Shown here in pieces: positions 36,257 through 47,346 of a DNA stretch of 64,000 nt. Made by a program: the position numbers and the translations under genes. Positions within the stretch are counted from its first letter, which is position 1. Each line of letters begins with the position of its first letter. Source of the DNA: Megamerina dolium (taxonomy: Eukaryota > Arthropoda > Insecta > Diptera > Megamerinidae); assembly GCA_963854835.1 (NCBI GenBank), contig OY978529.1, positions 39,862,055 through 39,926,054 on the forward strand, written 5' to 3'. A model generated the notes under the pieces. That model saw only the letters and a list, made by a program, of their open reading frames with translations, was not told where the DNA came from and did no database searches.

Positions 36257-38026
36257 TGCATCAAATTTTATGTTCATATTCTCATTATCAAGACATATCT
36301 ATAGAGAATATTGATAGACATATAGACACCAGAAACAGAAACAATTGATGAAATACAGGTGTAAGTAACAATTTAATTAGTTCATATAATCCCTCAGTAC
36401 CGTATATGTGTAAATCGAAATTTATAATCAATTTCAGATGAAAGTACTCCACTGTGAAGGACTTGGATATTACAGATGTGAGTATAGTGCAAGGTCGATT
36501 GGATTGGAAAATGATCCCAAGGGTTTAAATTTTATATTTGTTCCCTTTATTAAACCTTGAAACACTTTACTATTGTTTCCCAGGTTTCATTTTTTATTAT
36601 TTACATTTTTCAAGATAATCGCTATGCGATTTTAATAATAATTATATTCTTTTTTATACAAACTATTTCATAATTATTCACCTACTTATTAATGTTCATA
36701 CTTTTCTGATTTTTAAGCATAATATGTAGAAATAACAATTGGAATTAATTGAATGTTGTTGCAACATACGCTATATACAAGTTGACAAGCATATAACATA
36801 TATGTCCGTTGTGCAACATATATGATTGTATGAATTTGACTATATAAATAAATATTCATTTATATGAATGAATGCAGAAATATAAATTTATACTTTGTCT
36901 TTAATTAAATATGTTTTACGTATATTTGTTGATAATAAAAAAAAAATCATAATAATAATAAAAATAATTATAACAAGCAGTGCCGCTTGGAAAATAAAAA
37001 TTCTCCACATTATCGAATGTGGTGTATTAACCCTATGGACAAAATGAACTAGTCTCGAATGAGTCTGTGTGTTTATGTGACTACAAGAGAATGAATCTAT
37101 TGGAAGCGCTTAACATATACCAAATATGTATAAATGACAAATGTACATTTTTAAACTAAATAAAAAACTGATCACAATACTTTTCCATATCGGAACAACT
37201 GTGATAGTAGCAAAAATATGGACACACTCTTAATTTGGACCTGTCCGTCAACGATTGAACCATCTGAAAGAAGCAATCACCTCAGAAGCTACCATCCTTG
37301 ACCGCTAGGAGAGAAACAGTGTGCCAATAGGACAACGCCAGGCCACAAACATCGATAGTAACTCGCCAGCAGCTCCAATAGCCGAGTTGAAGGGTTCTGA
37401 TGCATCTTCCTTATAGTCCCAGCTTGATATTAAGTAATTACCATCTCCTCCTGTCTAAGACGAACGATTTTTTTTTGTGAAAAAAACCCCTCAAGATAAT
37501 ATTGTAAAAATAAACTCTCCCAGTTTTTTTTTTTTTTTGTTTTTTTTGTTTGCAAAAGAGGTAAGGGTTTTATGAGCGAGGCATAATGGTATTATCATCA
37601 AGATATACACTATTTCACACAATTTTTTTCGGAAGTTTTTTGATACCTATTGAATCTCAGTTTTCCTTATAAATTGGTTTAAATTCATTAGTTTGCACAG
37701 TTAATTCTTTTTCTTAATGGGTAAATATATGTAATTATATGCACTTATATATTGTATATGTGTTATTAAAAAACAAAATAATATGCAATTATTTATTGTT
37801 GATATATACAAGTTTTTAAAAATACATGAAGGACAAATTTATATAAATATAGTGAGTGCATTATTGTAAATTGAAATTAAAATATGCACTCATCATCATC
37901 ATCAACATCAACATGGACAATATTGTATATCAACAATGTATTGAAACATATTTAATGTTGAATAATTGATGTATATAGTATACACAAGGGAATTAATGAA
38001 TTAACAATACTAATAATTATTATAAT

Positions 38027-38028
<2 letters not shown>

Positions 38029-38066
<38 letters not shown>
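38029..38066. repeat. (TAA)n microsatellite
   Basis: About twelve TAA units. Confidence 0.9.
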
Positions 38067-39694
38067 TATAATTATGATTATTATGATAATAATAGTGAGA
38101 ATGATAATAATATGATGACTTACACAACATTTACCTTAATGAGTGTTTATTGAAAAGATTTTAAATATTGCGAATAGTTTGAAATTTGTAATTCAATTAA
38201 AATATTTTTAAAGCAAAAAAAAAGTACAGACTTTATTTATACAGGACATTTCAAAAGAATCTAATGATCAAAATCGTTTTATTCTACACTATTGGACAGA
38301 CACTTATATAAGTAGTATTGCTTAACTACATACCTCACAAAACAAAAACTTTTAGACAGTCACTCAATTGAAATCCTCCAATTATCAGAATGTGTAGGAA
38401 ACGAAAAAGTACTGCTGTGTTGGTCGAGATGTAATTGTATCATATATCCTTGCTAACCCAAAAAAAAAAAAAAATAATAATTTTCACAATGTTTATAAGC
38501 AAATTCCAGAGAACAACAATAATTACTGCAATATTATACACATTCTAACGTATAAATAAACGTTAATGATACTCGTACAAATCGCCCGCAGAAAAAGTTT
38601 TGCGACACAATAATGCTCATACGACTATAATAATGGTTATGAAATATGCACTACCCATACACAGAATATTACTACGATATTGTATATATATATATATATA
38701 TGAACAAGTATATGAATGTATAAACATTTTACAACGTTTTTTTTTCTTTTTTTTGGTATTTCTATGTTTATTCTTGTTCTTTTGTAATTGTTCGTAGTAA
38801 ATAGATGTGCTTAAGTAGTGCTTAAGTAGATAATATTTTTAATAATGATGGCCATGATAATGCGTATGATTCATGTAATAATTATGAATATTACAAAACT
38901 GCAAAAAAATATAAATATGCTAAGTGTTTCTTAGAAATTGTTTCACATGTCTATCAGGCAGACGTCCTATTTTGTTTTTTTTTTTCATGCATCAGTAAAA
39001 TATGAAGTAAAAGTTATGTATTGACAAAAAGTTAATTGAATCATTTTATATATATTGTGTACTTGTAATATTTCAAGAATGCAAGTAATCGTGTTAAATT
39101 TGAGTCAATAATTAAGAGCAGATGAAAAATGAAAAAAGTATGACATACTTTTAGGCTATAAACAACTTTCTTATATTATATTTATGTTAGTGTAGAAAAA
39201 AGTTGTAGTTGCAATTGAAAAAGTTACAAATAAATGAACAATTATGAACTGAGATAATTATGCATCACCTACGTAGTACATATATTCATGAATGTTACCA
39301 ATATATTGTCTAAGAAATCTTAATGATGGGTTGTTATAATTAAAACTACGAGCATCTTAAAGAATCGACTTTTAGACATTTTTTTTTTTTTATGAGTAAA
39401 ATTATCAAACAAGTCAATTCGAAATTTAAGATGAAAAAGTAGATTTCTGTATGAGAAATATGCTAAACAAAACAATTCTAAATTTAACTACGGGCCAATA
39501 TATGTTTGTATGTTTTCTAAATAATTCATAGTAGAGCACAGTCAAAATCATAAAATAGGAATATAATGGACTTGGGTATCAGACAAAATAATTCATCGAA
39601 TTTATAAGTTTTGGCTAACGGTCTCTGAAAATAAAACCCACTTAAGCTTAAAATTTACAAAATTGAATTATATTTTAATTTTATATTTTATCAT

Positions 39695-40150
39695 TTTTAA
39701 TTATCGAATCGGAAGCCATGTGTAAGGAAGTAATTCGAACTTTAAATCACCGCTTTAGGCCGTCGTTATAATAGATATGTGAACTGATGCATTATCTTGA
39801 TGATGAGTAATAGCGGCACCCATCTTGCGAATAACTTTATCATATCTGCTAACTCACGCTTATTTGCCGATCATTTTGTGAATGTGATCGACCACAGTGG
39901 TATTCGTTTTGGAACGAATGTTTGGCTTCGCTTAAACATTGACAACCAATATTTTCCTGTGATGAATCACATAATAATGACCTTTTTTTTTTTTGGTTGT
40001 CTATAAATTCAGTGCAGTCATTTAACTACTGATGGTTGTCAAATAAATATTGAACAACGTTGCCTCGTCAATCTGTAAACTTTAGTTTTAAATGGTTGGT
40101 ACTTTCTACCATAGTAGTTCCGTTCAATCAATAAAAGCCATTACCTATGA
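39695..40150 (-). pseudogene. Internally deleted mariner transposase relic
   Basis: The minus strand reads KTNTTVVDHIHKMI (N-terminal half, normally ...V-x-x-V-H-K-M) and then, after about 20 codons, HHQDNASVHISIITTA and LKFELLP, the block around the second catalytic Asp. The catalytic DETW region that should lie between them is deleted. Two in-frame stops. No inverted termini located with confidence. Confidence 0.55.
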
Positions 40151-41067
40151 CTATGCATCACCTAGGACTACCATTGTATCAATCATTTTAAATGTCAAAG
40201 AATTTAAGTAACCTATGCGCTTCCTAAAGAAGGATTATATCAGGAACTTGTTAGAATATATAAAAAAAAACAAAACTTACATTTTTTCGGATGACGTTCA
40301 TATAGAGATAATGTAAAAATGACCATGTATACAACACTAAGCGATACTAAAGATTAATGGCATTTATATTGCATAGTTCTGGAACTTGAAATAATTTCAT
40401 TTTGCTCTAAACTACCAAAAATTTTGCACCTACTACCTACCACTTAGTCATATTGATATGAAAAGGCAACAACAACAAGAAATAATTGTTTAAAAAATCA
40501 CCATTATCACCATCACCATCACCATCATCATCATCATAGAACACATATGTATTCCAGTGTTTATGAGTAGGCAACTAAATGAAAATATTCGAATAGTCCA
40601 CATAACAACATTAGAATAATGGATATCAGTGATGATATTATACCTACCATCATCACCACTAACATCATTTGCTACAAAGGTACATATATCTATATAAACA
40701 CATACTACATATATATAATATAGTGTATACATACATATATACCTATCTATATATATATATATGGATTTATACATCTAGGTAGGTATCATAGATAGTCATT
40801 TGAATACAAAGTGACCACACAAGCGTAAAATATCGCTCGACAATATTGCCAAATGGAAAACAAATTTATATGCAATGACACGTTAGTTTTCACTATGTTG
40901 GTACATACATGAGTATTTTGTTATTGCTACTGATGCAGCTGATGTTGTTGTTATCATATGATCTTTTTGCTGCGTGTATATATGGGTGTTTGTGTGTGTG
41001 TGTGTGTGAGTGTATATATTTTATTTGTTCATATGCAAAACAATTTGGTTATTTTTGTTTTTTTATA

Positions 41068-41096
41068 TTGTTGTTGTTGTTGTTGTTGTTGTTGTT
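41068..41096. repeat. (TTG)n microsatellite
   Basis: About nine TTG units. Confidence 0.9.
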
Positions 41097-41319
41097 CTTC
41101 CTGTTGTTGTTATATTTTTGTTAAGTGTTAAATGCATCGTGTGCACATATCATACAATATGTATACATAGGTGTGTGTATATATACATTTGTTTATATAC
41201 ATTTGTATACGAATTGCTGATATCACCCACTTATACAACTACATACATATGTTATGTTACATGTGTTCGTATATACGTTGATACAAATTTTATGCAACTC
41301 ATATTATGGCAAATTCATG

Positions 41320-41347
41320 CAACAACAACAACAACAACAACAACAAA
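41320..41347. repeat. (CAA)n microsatellite
   Basis: About nine CAA units. Confidence 0.9.
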
Positions 41348-41499
41348 AGCAAAATAATCATTGTGGGAGGGAAAAATCACAAAATAAACAAAAACAACAG
41401 TCACAATGATAACAAAATATCAGCAACGAATAATGTCACAGCTGCTATCATACATATGTATGTTATGTATGTTTGTGCATTAAGGTGATTCAATTTTTT

Positions 41500-42885
41500 T
41501 CCATCCACCAAATGTATGGGAATAAATTTGTGACAACTTTATTTCAGCAAAACTAACACTTAGGCTATCTAAGATTATAAAAGATAGATCGACACAATTT
41601 CGAAAACAATTTTTTGGTTTTGTATTGCAGATACGCGTGGTTTTTAGCTGATTTCGTTCATTGTAAAATATAATCATACGTTAATAAAAATTAATTAAAT
41701 TATTAAAATTATTAAAATAGGATTAAGGACATACTTTTATATAATAAGTAGGTGTGGTTTTCAACCGCTTGAGTGCATTTTGAATCTACTTCATTTGTAA
41801 TAAAATTTATTGACATTTTAGCTTGATACCTTTAAAATTTCATGCCCAAAATACATACAGAAGCATAAATTTGTATGCGAGGTAGGCGTAGTCTTTAACC
41901 GATTCAATCCATTTTTGAATATGTCTATTAATTGGTATACAAAATCGTATGTACCAAATTTAAATTTGATAATTTTACTTTTTCGAGCTCAAAATGGGAA
42001 AAAACTCACCCAGAAACGTACTTTTGTATGGGAGGTAGGCGTAATTTCTATTTGATCCAACTCTTTTTATGTCTATTAATTAGTAAATAAAAGCTACTGT
42101 AACAAAATTTAGCTCCATAACATTATATTTTCGCTTGCAAAATGTGAAATTACTTACTTATCAACAATTTTTTTGTATGGGAGGTATGCGTGAATTTCAA
42201 CCGAAATCATCCATTTTCTAAAATGTCTATTCTATCTTTAAAATAATATTATCTGCAAAATTTTAGTTCGATAGGTTTATATTATTATGCAAAAATTGTG
42301 AAATCATGCATTCAACAACACATTTTTGTATGGGAGGTAGGCGTAGTTTTTATCCGATCTCATCCATTTTCTAATATACCTATTCTGTCTTTAGAATAAT
42401 TTTATCGGCAAAATTTTAGTTCGATAGGTTTATATTATTATGCAAAAAATGTGAAATCATGCATTCAACAACACATTTTTGTATGGGAGGTAGGCGTGGT
42501 TTTTATCTGATTTCATCCATTTTCTAACATACTTAATCTGTGGTCAGACTAAGTTTATTGCCAAAATTTTAGCTCGCTAGGTTTATATCTTCATCCAAAA
42601 AGTGTGAAAAACTACATTAAACAACTCATTTTTGTATGAGAGTTTGGTGTAGTTTTCATCCGCTTATGCTCTGTTTCTAAAATATTAATTCTATAATTAT
42701 AACAAATTTAAGTATTGAGTTTTAATATGCTAACTTTATATTTACGGTAATAAAATGTTAAAACATCCATTCAACAATTTAATTTTGTATAGAAAGTAGA
42801 TGATGTTTTTATCCAATTTCGCCCATTCATAAAATCCTTCGTTCGTTGATGAAAATAATTTCATATACCAATTTCCAGCTCAATT
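41500..42885 (+). repeat. Tandem array, ~150-bp unit, DINE-TR type (nine to ten units)
   Basis: TTTTGTATGGGAGGTAGGCG or a close relative recurs near 41741, 41871, 42025, 42173, 42326, 42479, 42631 and 42787, steps of about 130-156 bp. Units at 42173-42600 are the most similar to each other (for example 'aaatcatgcattcaacaaca' twice), suggesting later local duplication. The phrase 'ggcgtggtttttatccgatt' is its second landmark. Confidence 0.75.
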
Positions 42886-43124
42886 GCTCTGTGATTATAT
42901 AATTATACATGATGCTGAGTAATATGGAAGGCTTGAATTTTGTTTGGAAAGAAAATCCAAACTAAAGCCTGTGTGAAAGATATCTGAAATAGTGGATGTG
43001 GGATACCCATTGTCAGTGGATATTTCGCTATTAAAATATGTATTCATAGACATAATATAATCATCCTTGTCTCCCAAAAATTGTAAACGCTTTGTTTTAT
43101 TATTGAAATACTACAACTTCTCCC
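42886..43124 (-). other. Unassigned minus-strand open stretch beside the candidate gene
   Basis: About 70 codons are open on the minus strand from roughly 43110 to 42895 (includes DKDDYIMSMNTYFNSEISTD), and the composition is less AT-simple than most chance frames here. I could not link it in frame to the exon model upstream. Could be 3' untranslated sequence, another exon or chance. Confidence 0.25.
43096..43101 (-). promoter_or_regulatory. Possible polyadenylation signal AATAAA
   Basis: AATAAA on the minus strand about 25 nt downstream of the stop codon of the three-exon model. Such hexamers are frequent in AT-rich DNA, so on its own it proves little. Confidence 0.25.
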
Positions 43125-43767
43125 TCACAATTGTTGAAATGAAAGTATTCTGCTAAAAAAAATATCTAAATTATATGCATATTATTCAGAAATTAGTCGA
43201 ATTTCAATTTCTCAGAAGCACTTGCTTGCTTTTGCATTATCACCCCTAGATTGCTTTACCTCTGAACGTGTGAAAGAGATGCCGGTGGGCTCATACCCTG
43301 GTTGAGTTGTACCGATGTGTTTGCACTACCGGCCGCTTCTTGACCTCTAATAAATTAAAATTATTTTCAATTAATCGTTCCTTTTAAATAATAAATAATA
43401 AATTATAAATATAAAGTCTACTTGTCGATGTTTTCGGGGTTGTTGATGTTGTTGTGGATGAGGCATTTCTCGTGATCCACATATTTGAGGTTGCGTTAAT
43501 GTGGTGTCCATCAGTTCGCTCATTTCGGGTGATATATTTGGCTACTGTCATATTTTCCAACATCAAATTATTGCTGTCAATACTTGATGACAAATCTTGC
43601 TGTTGTTGTCGGTGATTTTCTTCTATTTGTTCTGCTTTAGTTGTGGTTGTTATTAATACGGTTGAGATGATGGTGCTACTGCTAATTGCCGTTGTTGTTG
43701 TATTCGGAATAACACACTTTCCATCAACTTCCAAATTGTAAAGCCTTTCGTTGGTGGCCAATAGCAT
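43125..43767 (-). CDS. Possible three-exon host gene, 152 residues, function unknown
   Basis: Proposed exons (minus): 43767-43422, 43344-43260 and 43152-43125. The ATG has an A at -3 and an in-frame stop two codons upstream. Intron 1 (77 nt, GTAGAC...TTAGAG) and intron 2 (106 nt, GTAAAG...TTTTTTTTAG) have the short length usual in flies, and joining keeps one frame of exactly 153 codons including the stop. Exon 1 begins MLLATNERLYNLEVDGKCVI, then becomes Thr/Ser-rich (TTTTAISSSTIIST, RQQQQDLSSS, NASSTTTSTTPKTSTS). Exon 2 reads QEAAGSANTSVQLNQGMSPP then ASLSHVQ, distinctly less AT-rich than the surroundings. No signal peptide, transmembrane segment or domain recognised; Gln, Ser, Asn and Pro content is like disordered regions of fly regulatory proteins, but that is only an impression. 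The weakest point is the first donor site. It may instead be exons of a larger gene. Confidence 0.35.
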
Positions 43768-44858
43768 TGTTTAAAATATATGTTTTAATCAAATTTTATT
43801 GAATTTAATCATTTTCGTTAGCGGAAGAAATTCCGTATTAAATGAATACGGAATTAAGAAATACGGAAATAAGAAATTAAGAAAAGCACGAAAATCACAA
43901 ACGAATTGTTTCTTATGTATATTCTTTATTATAAAGAAAAAGATCCGAGATAAATGTATAAATGACACGGCACTAATTTGTTATATATATATATATAGCA
44001 ATTAAGATTAAATATGAGAGTTTTTAATGGTATAATTATATGTATATATTATAACGTGAGAACAGATAATATTATAAAAAAAAGAAAAGAAACAAGAATA
44101 ACGACTGATCAAGTCAGAGTTGCATTCGCCTTCTATAAAGGTGGCACCAGACAGTGCGAGTGACGTAATAGTCTGGCGTAGACAACCTCTATATACTGTA
44201 GGAATAAATTGCTTACTTCCAAACAATATGGACTGCCCTCTTTGTAATCTATAAAACATGCATATACAATATGTATTTATTCTTGGTATATACATATTTA
44301 TAACTGAGATTGTGTAAATACTATTTTTGTAAAGAAAAAAAAAAAAACAAAAAAAAATTGTTGCATAAAAAATAAAATGTCATCAATGGCATATACATTT
44401 GCGTAACTGTAAAATTTCATAAAGAGTTGCCATCTGTTGACATGCAATTGCAAATACAAAATGCTTGATTCCTTCGCTACACCTCTCTCACTGTCACTGT
44501 TGCTCTCTTTTACGAATTGATATAATAATAATATCATATGGTACACATGTGTACACTTTTAAAATGCTTGTTTTTCGAATATAATTTTATTGATATATAT
44601 ATATATACATATATACAATATGGAATATACATATTTGTGGTCACGTTTCAATAATGAATTCCAACGTACTGTCAAATGTATCCATAAAATATGTAAGTAG
44701 CAACCAAGAAAGCAACAAGTTAGAATTGTTAAATTTTTTATCATTTCAAAAGTAGTTTCTTGCACTTTTACGATTAATTTTATTGTATAATAAGCTAAAA
44801 TTACAGACAACATGTTTTGAATTTTTGAAATGAATCTTTTTGTATTAAATATGTTTTT
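43768..44858. other. AT-rich stretch upstream of the candidate gene
   Basis: A less AT-rich patch at 44100-44250 includes, on the minus strand, a TTTTATAG acceptor at 44249 and a GTAAGC donor at 44216 around a 32-nt segment, which could be a small upstream exon. Otherwise nothing recognised. Confidence 0.35.
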
Positions 44859-46132
44859 ATACCCTGCATAATGCAATATGCATGGTATATTCATTTCGGT
44901 CAGATGTTTGTGTCCACTTGAAGGAATCTCCGGAGATATAGACATGGATATATATTCGTGATCAGCGTCGATTAAATTTTCGATTTAACGATGTCCGTCC
45001 GTCCGTCCGTCCGTCCGTCTGTCTGTCACCTGGCTGGTTCGCACGATAACTTGAGTAAATATTGAGCTATTTCGATGAAATTTGGCATAAGTAATCTATG
45101 ATCCAAGGGTACGGAGGGGATTGATATTGGGCATGATCGGTCAATAACCACGCCCACACCAAGCATTCAAAGCGACTAACCTCGAAATTTTCAAAATCTT
45201 TAACTTGCTATAACTCACACAATATACCACTTGGGACAACAATATTTTGCACATAGAGTTATATTATACTACTATATAACCTCACCAAAAATGGATGAGC
45301 CACGCCTACTTTCTAGCGTAGCTCCCATATAAAGTGTCTGTACTTCTTTTAAATTGAAACTGCTGTAACTTCTACAATCTTCTGTCTAGAATAACCATAA
45401 TTGACACTTAGATTAATATCGTAGTCAGAAATAATATGGCAGAAAATCAATGAGCCACGCCCACTCCTTTTTGGGTTTCCCATACAAAGTTGTGGAAATT
45501 AAAAAAAATGTTACCGGTTATAACTTGCAAACTATTCAGCGTAGAATAACGAGATTTAAGGTGTGGATTAGTATTGTACGAGCAACTAGGCTCACAGAAA
45601 ATGGGCGCACCACGCCCACTGTTTATCGTAGCCCCCATACAAATTTTAAATTGAAACAGCTGTAACTTCGGCAATCTTCTGTCTAGAATAACCATAATTG
45701 ACACTTAAATTAATATCGTAGTCGGAAATAATCTGGCGAAAAATCAGCGTACCACGCCCACTTCTTATTGGGGCTCCCATACAAAGTTGAGGAAAGTAAA
45801 CAAAAATGTTAACCACCATAACTTAGAAACTATTCAACTTAGGACACCAAATTTAAGGTGTGGATTAACATTGAAAAATTAATTGGATTTACTAGAAAGT
45901 GGTAAGCCACGCCCACTTTTTATATAGCTCCCATACTAAGCCTCGGAATTATCTTAAAATCCTTTTACTTCGTCAAAGTCAACCATATTTCGGGTGTAAA
46001 TTAGTAGTATATGCAAAAATTGTTTCTCGAAAAGTGGAAATAAAAAAAAAGTTGGATATTCGAGTAAACTTTTTATATATAAATCTACATATGCAGGGTA
46101 TAGTTTGGTCGGCCCCAGCCGACTGTAAGGAG
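44859..46132 (+). mobile_element. DINE/mini-me-like (Helitron-related) non-autonomous element with internal ~150-bp tandem repeats
   Basis: The ends are ATACCCTGCATA (44859-44870) and its inverse TATGCAGGGTAT (46090-46101). A 3' hairpin follows, GTCGGC-CCCA-GCCGAC (46108-46123), a form expected at Helitron-type 3' ends. Near the 5' end, 'tatatattcgtgatcagcgt' is followed by 'cgatgtccgtccgtccgtcc' and 'atttcgatgaaatttggcat'. A core of this kind next to a (GTCY)n proto-microsatellite is the hallmark of dipteran mini-me/DINE elements. The interior has five units marked by 'ccacgccca/tact' and 'gctcccatacaaag' at about 45332, 45479, 45632, 45776 and 45926, a step of 144-153 bp; alternate units are more alike (297-bp step of 'aaattgaaac'). 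No protein is encoded, so it depends on others for movement. Confidence 0.65.
44997..45026. repeat. (GTCC)n / (GTCT)n microsatellite inside the element
   Basis: Five GTCC units followed by GTCT units, at the position where mini-me/DINE elements generate this microsatellite. Confidence 0.9.
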
Positions 46133-46885
46133 ATTTTTTTATTTTATTTTGTAATTTAATAAATTAATTATATTTTCATCATTTTCTATAATCAAAATGA
46201 TACTAAATTATGCTTTTGTAATTAAATGGCAACAACACGAGCAAACTCCTAGATTTATGCACTTTATAATTCCTTACTCAAGCATTGCTAGTTGGTATTA
46301 CGCAAATCCACAATTTAATTACAAAATTGCATTAATTGCAAAACAAACATTACGAGCATTTGCCGCAACAAGAAAAAAGCACAATAGAAAACCATAAATG
46401 TATAACTTTTATTTTATTATTCACTTTACTATTTTTTTGATTTTATTTTTTAGATATTTTTGTGGATTTTTGTTGAATATTATATAAAAATATATATATT
46501 TTTATAATCTAAAAATATGGAATACAAAGTTTTTAAATGTGTTTTTAAGTAACTAGTACATTTGATTCTATAGTACATTTATTTTTCAGACACATAAACA
46601 AATGATTAAATAATTTATTAAGCTCTTTATATGTTTATGAAGTGGAGTGGAGTTCATGAAAAATTTTTGAATGGATTAGTATACAAATTGGTATATTTCG
46701 ATTTAGATCGTATCTAAAACAATCAACGCTTCGTTATTATTCTTTTTGTTTTGTGGATTGAATCTCATATAAGGGGTGGAAATATGGGAAATATGGGAAA
46801 TATGAGAAATGTTGAAATGCAAAAATGGATTTGTGTTGGTAATACATTTGATCATTATAACGATGCATCAGTGTAAGCAAATTGA
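46133..46885. other. AT-rich stretch, nothing recognised
   Basis: A 66-codon frame at 46197-46397 (+) has no recognisable motif. No element seen. Confidence 0.45.
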
Positions 46886-47346
46886 TATAAACATAACACT
46901 TTTAGAGGAGCCTTCCTAAAACATGGAGATAGGAGAAGTTTGTTGTTAGGAAAAAAGTTGTGCAGCAAGAAATAATTGTAGTCAGCCTTATATTTGCCTT
47001 AAATGCCTATAGAAGTGATACCTCGCAACTATGAGAAGGTTTATCGATTTTGAAACAATTTTATGAGCATTTTATAGAGGGTTAGTATGTTTTGAAGAAA
47101 ATTATCGACAGAAAAAATTATTGGGGTCGGTCATACATTTTATCTCTCCTGGGACGAGTCCGGAGTAGGATTTTTTTTTTTTTTTTATTTTCAGATGTTT
47201 GAAACTAATTTTCTTGGAGAGCCTTAATAATGGATGAAGATAGGGGTTAAGTGGATTTAAGTGGACGATGATACATTTGACCCCTCCAATGGCACTATGT
47301 ATACATATAAATCATTAGTTTTGGAAGTAGTAAAGAGTAAGTATTT
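46886..47346 (+). repeat. Family D array, left part
   Basis: 'gagatagg.g..agt' recurs near 46929, 47079, 47229 and 47329, with 'ggtcggtcatacattttatc' at about 47139. The array breaks off at 47346 in the middle of a unit, where the transposon at 47349 begins, and resumes at 48186. Confidence 0.6.

Larger units (their letters stand above)
36036..39690. other. AT-rich stretch with microsatellites and one GC-richer block
   Basis: (AG)n at 36235-36256, (TAA)n at 38029-38066 and a TA run near 38682-38700. A GC-richer, unexplained block lies at 37225-37430. No gene recognised. Confidence 0.5.
40151..41495. other. AT-rich stretch with microsatellites
   Basis: (ATC)n at 40500-40540, (TG)n near 40990-41008, (TTG)n at 41068-41096 and (CAA)n at 41320-41347. 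Frames here translate these repeats. Confidence 0.55.

Noticed and set aside
41010..41488. Frames with Val, Leu or Asn runs
   Set aside because: Direct translation of (TTG)n and (CAA)n microsatellites.
44008..44295. 95-codon minus-strand frame with spaced cysteines, faintly like a small secreted cysteine-rich protein
   Set aside because: Cysteine spacing matches no family I can name and the ends run into T-rich tracts; kept only as a possible short upstream exon.
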